Assembly (NCBI GenBank): GCA_001874265.1
Contig: MPDD01000005.1
Span: 1-64,000 of the forward strand
Source: Bacteroidetes bacterium MedPE-SWsnd-G1
GTDB lineage: Bacteria; Bacteroidota; Bacteroidia; Flavobacteriales; Flavobacteriaceae
Direction: 5' to 3'
Length of the DNA: 64,000 nt
The position numbers and the translations under genes are program-made. Positions 62,955-64,000 of the stretch are shown here, piece after piece. The notes beneath the pieces are model-generated. The model did not search any database and was not told the DNA's origin. It saw only the letters and a list, made by a program, of their open reading frames with translations. The number at the start of each line of letters is the position of its first letter. The first letter of the stretch is position 1.

Positions 62955-64000
62955 TTACGTGTTTTTAACTAGAATTTTATTTCTAAATTTTACGATTAAG
63001 ATTCCACTTCTCAAGAGCATCCAAACCGTAAAGGCTATCCAAATACCTGTAAGTTCTAATCCTAAATAATCTGTTATCAAAAGCGTGGGAACAAATCCTA
63101 AAAAAGTGGCAACTAACAACAGGTTTCTAAGTGTAACGGCCTCAGCCAAGCCCTTAAATATACCATCATACACAAAGGCCAATGCATTTATAGGTTGCAT
63201 TACTAATACAATCCAAAAAATGGAATTAAACAGCAGAACTACTTCTTCTTCGTTGGTGAATAAGCCACCTATTTTGTTATAGAAAACACCACATATCGCA
63301 ACCAACAAAATTGCCACGACAATAGAATACCTGCTTAATTTTACACTCAACAACCACATTTTTTTGAAATTTCGCTCCCCTAATAATTTCCCGGAAACTA
63401 TATTTCCAACACTAGAATAACCATCAATAAAAAAGGCAAAAAACAACCAAATTTGAAAGGCGATGGTTTGTGCAGCAATATGATTATCACCATACTTTGT
63501 AGCATAAGAATTAGCCATAATCAATGCTACGTTTAAAGAAATTGCCCTAATTATTAAATTAAAACTTATCGAAATAATATTCTTAATCTCATGATTAAAT
63601 GGCAATTTGAATTTTAATGTAAATGGTGTTTTCTTCAACATTAAAACAAACGCCATAATAGCCATAATTAATTGGGCAATAACACTGGCCCACGCCGCAC
63701 CTTCAATATGCATTGGCTCGATTAGACCAGAAATTCCATATACAAAAGCAAAGTCTAAAACAATATTAATTGAAACGCCAACAATACTAATTACCATAGG
63801 CCAAAAGGTGTTTTGAAGCCCTCTGAACACCCCAAATACCGAAAACACAAAAAGAGTAAGCGGAAATCCTAACGCCCTAATTTTATAATAGTTAACCGAA
63901 TAATCTAAAATTAACCCTTTGGCATTATAGACCTGAAATATTTCCTTTGCAAAAACCACTGTAATAAAATAAATCACAATGCTTAAAACCACGTTTAAAA
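62955..64000 (-). CDS. MATE-family efflux transporter, N-terminus beyond window
   Basis: The 3' part of a multidrug/toxin extrusion transporter with about nine membrane helices (e.g. LGFPLTLFVFSVFGVFRGLQNTFW, SYATKYGDNHIAAQTIAFQIWLFFAFF). The track starts at a GTG (63990-63992), but the frame stays open to the window edge, and about 90-100 residues are missing. MATE family members export cations or drugs with Na+ or H+. Substrate unknown. Confidence 0.9.
   Translation of the reverse strand, partial: LNVVLSIVIYFITVVFAKEIFQVYNAKGLILDYSVNYYKIRALGFPLTLFVFSVFGVFRGLQNTFWPMVISIVGVSINIVLDFAFVYGISGLIEPMHIEGAAWASVIAQLIMAIMAFVLMLKKTPFTLKFKLPFNHEIKNIISISFNLIIRAISLNVALIMANSYATKYGDNHIAAQTIAFQIWLFFAFFIDGYSSVGNIVSGKLLGERNFKKMWLLSVKLSRYSIVVAILLVAICGVFYNKIGGLFTNEEEVVLLFNSIFWIVLVMQPINALAFVYDGIFKGLAEAVTLRNLLLVATFLGFVPTLLITDYLGLELTGIWIAFTVWMLLRSGILIVKFRNKILVKNT

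Overview
This window looks like chromosomal DNA of a flavobacterium (Bacteroidota, probably family Flavobacteriaceae). The evidence is low GC, tightly packed genes, a complete Bat (aerotolerance) operon, one-chain glycyl-tRNA synthetase, flavobacterial-type small membrane proteins beside upp, and recurring TAnnTTTG promoter elements (the Bacteroidota -7 box) in place of the E. coli type. No phage, plasmid, insertion sequence or CRISPR array was seen. The content is mostly housekeeping with a few accessory patches.

Layout. 1-2981: hutH (cut by the left edge) diverges from a LysR regulator across a dense operator region, followed by an Rrf2 regulator. 2982-3429 is the only gene-free stretch above 300 bp. 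3430-9142 (minus): two secreted proteins of unknown role, tex and metG. 9253-12512 (plus): an LD-carboxypeptidase, a small GIY-YIG nuclease gene bracketed by two copies of a long palindromic repeat, a YraN-type nuclease and a lipoprotein sulfatase. 12497-15673: a TlpA-like thioredoxin, an SDR, a small unknown protein and CvpA. 15670-24588 (minus): the Bat operon in the order moxR, DUF58, BatD-like membrane protein, batA, batB, batC, batD, batE. 24699-29256 (minus): LpxH-type phosphatase, S41 protease, dCMP deaminase and a PHP-ACT-ACT protein; then tRNA-Leu(CAA).

29654-31241 (plus): prs and ribosomal protein L25. 31312-34603 (minus): hmgA, hpd and a tryptophan 2,3-dioxygenase, an aromatic amino-acid breakdown operon. 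34764-37314 (minus): trmB, an alkyltransferase-like protein, an Mrp ATPase and a NifU-like scaffold. 37353-39165: a DUF6341-like and a DUF6427-like protein and upp. 39242-46393 (plus): a DMT exporter, yicC, gmk, nadD, an M23 peptidase, a GH3-family enzyme, a MOSC protein and an old-yellow-enzyme homologue. 46430-48599 (minus): mscL, alr, tdk. 48699-55183: a charged protein, a glycosyltransferase, an AsmA-like protein, an ArsC/Spx-like protein, DinB, a Na+/H+ antiporter and a cystathionine synthase/lyase. 55175-64000: an outer-membrane-type protein, a Big_5 lipoprotein, ComF, a coiled-coil membrane protein, glyS, pth, queD, an enoyl-CoA hydratase and a MATE transporter cut by the right edge.

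The most unusual element is the GIY-YIG gene between two related palindromes, which looks like a REP/REPIN-type repeat with a candidate nuclease partner. Next are the PHP-ACT-ACT fusion, the two-part membrane protein inside the Bat operon, the hutH/lysR operator, probable leaderless promoters at glyS and pth, and the many tail-to-tail gene overlaps. I did not find a clear multi-gene defence or biosynthetic system. Promoter calls rest on motif matching by eye.
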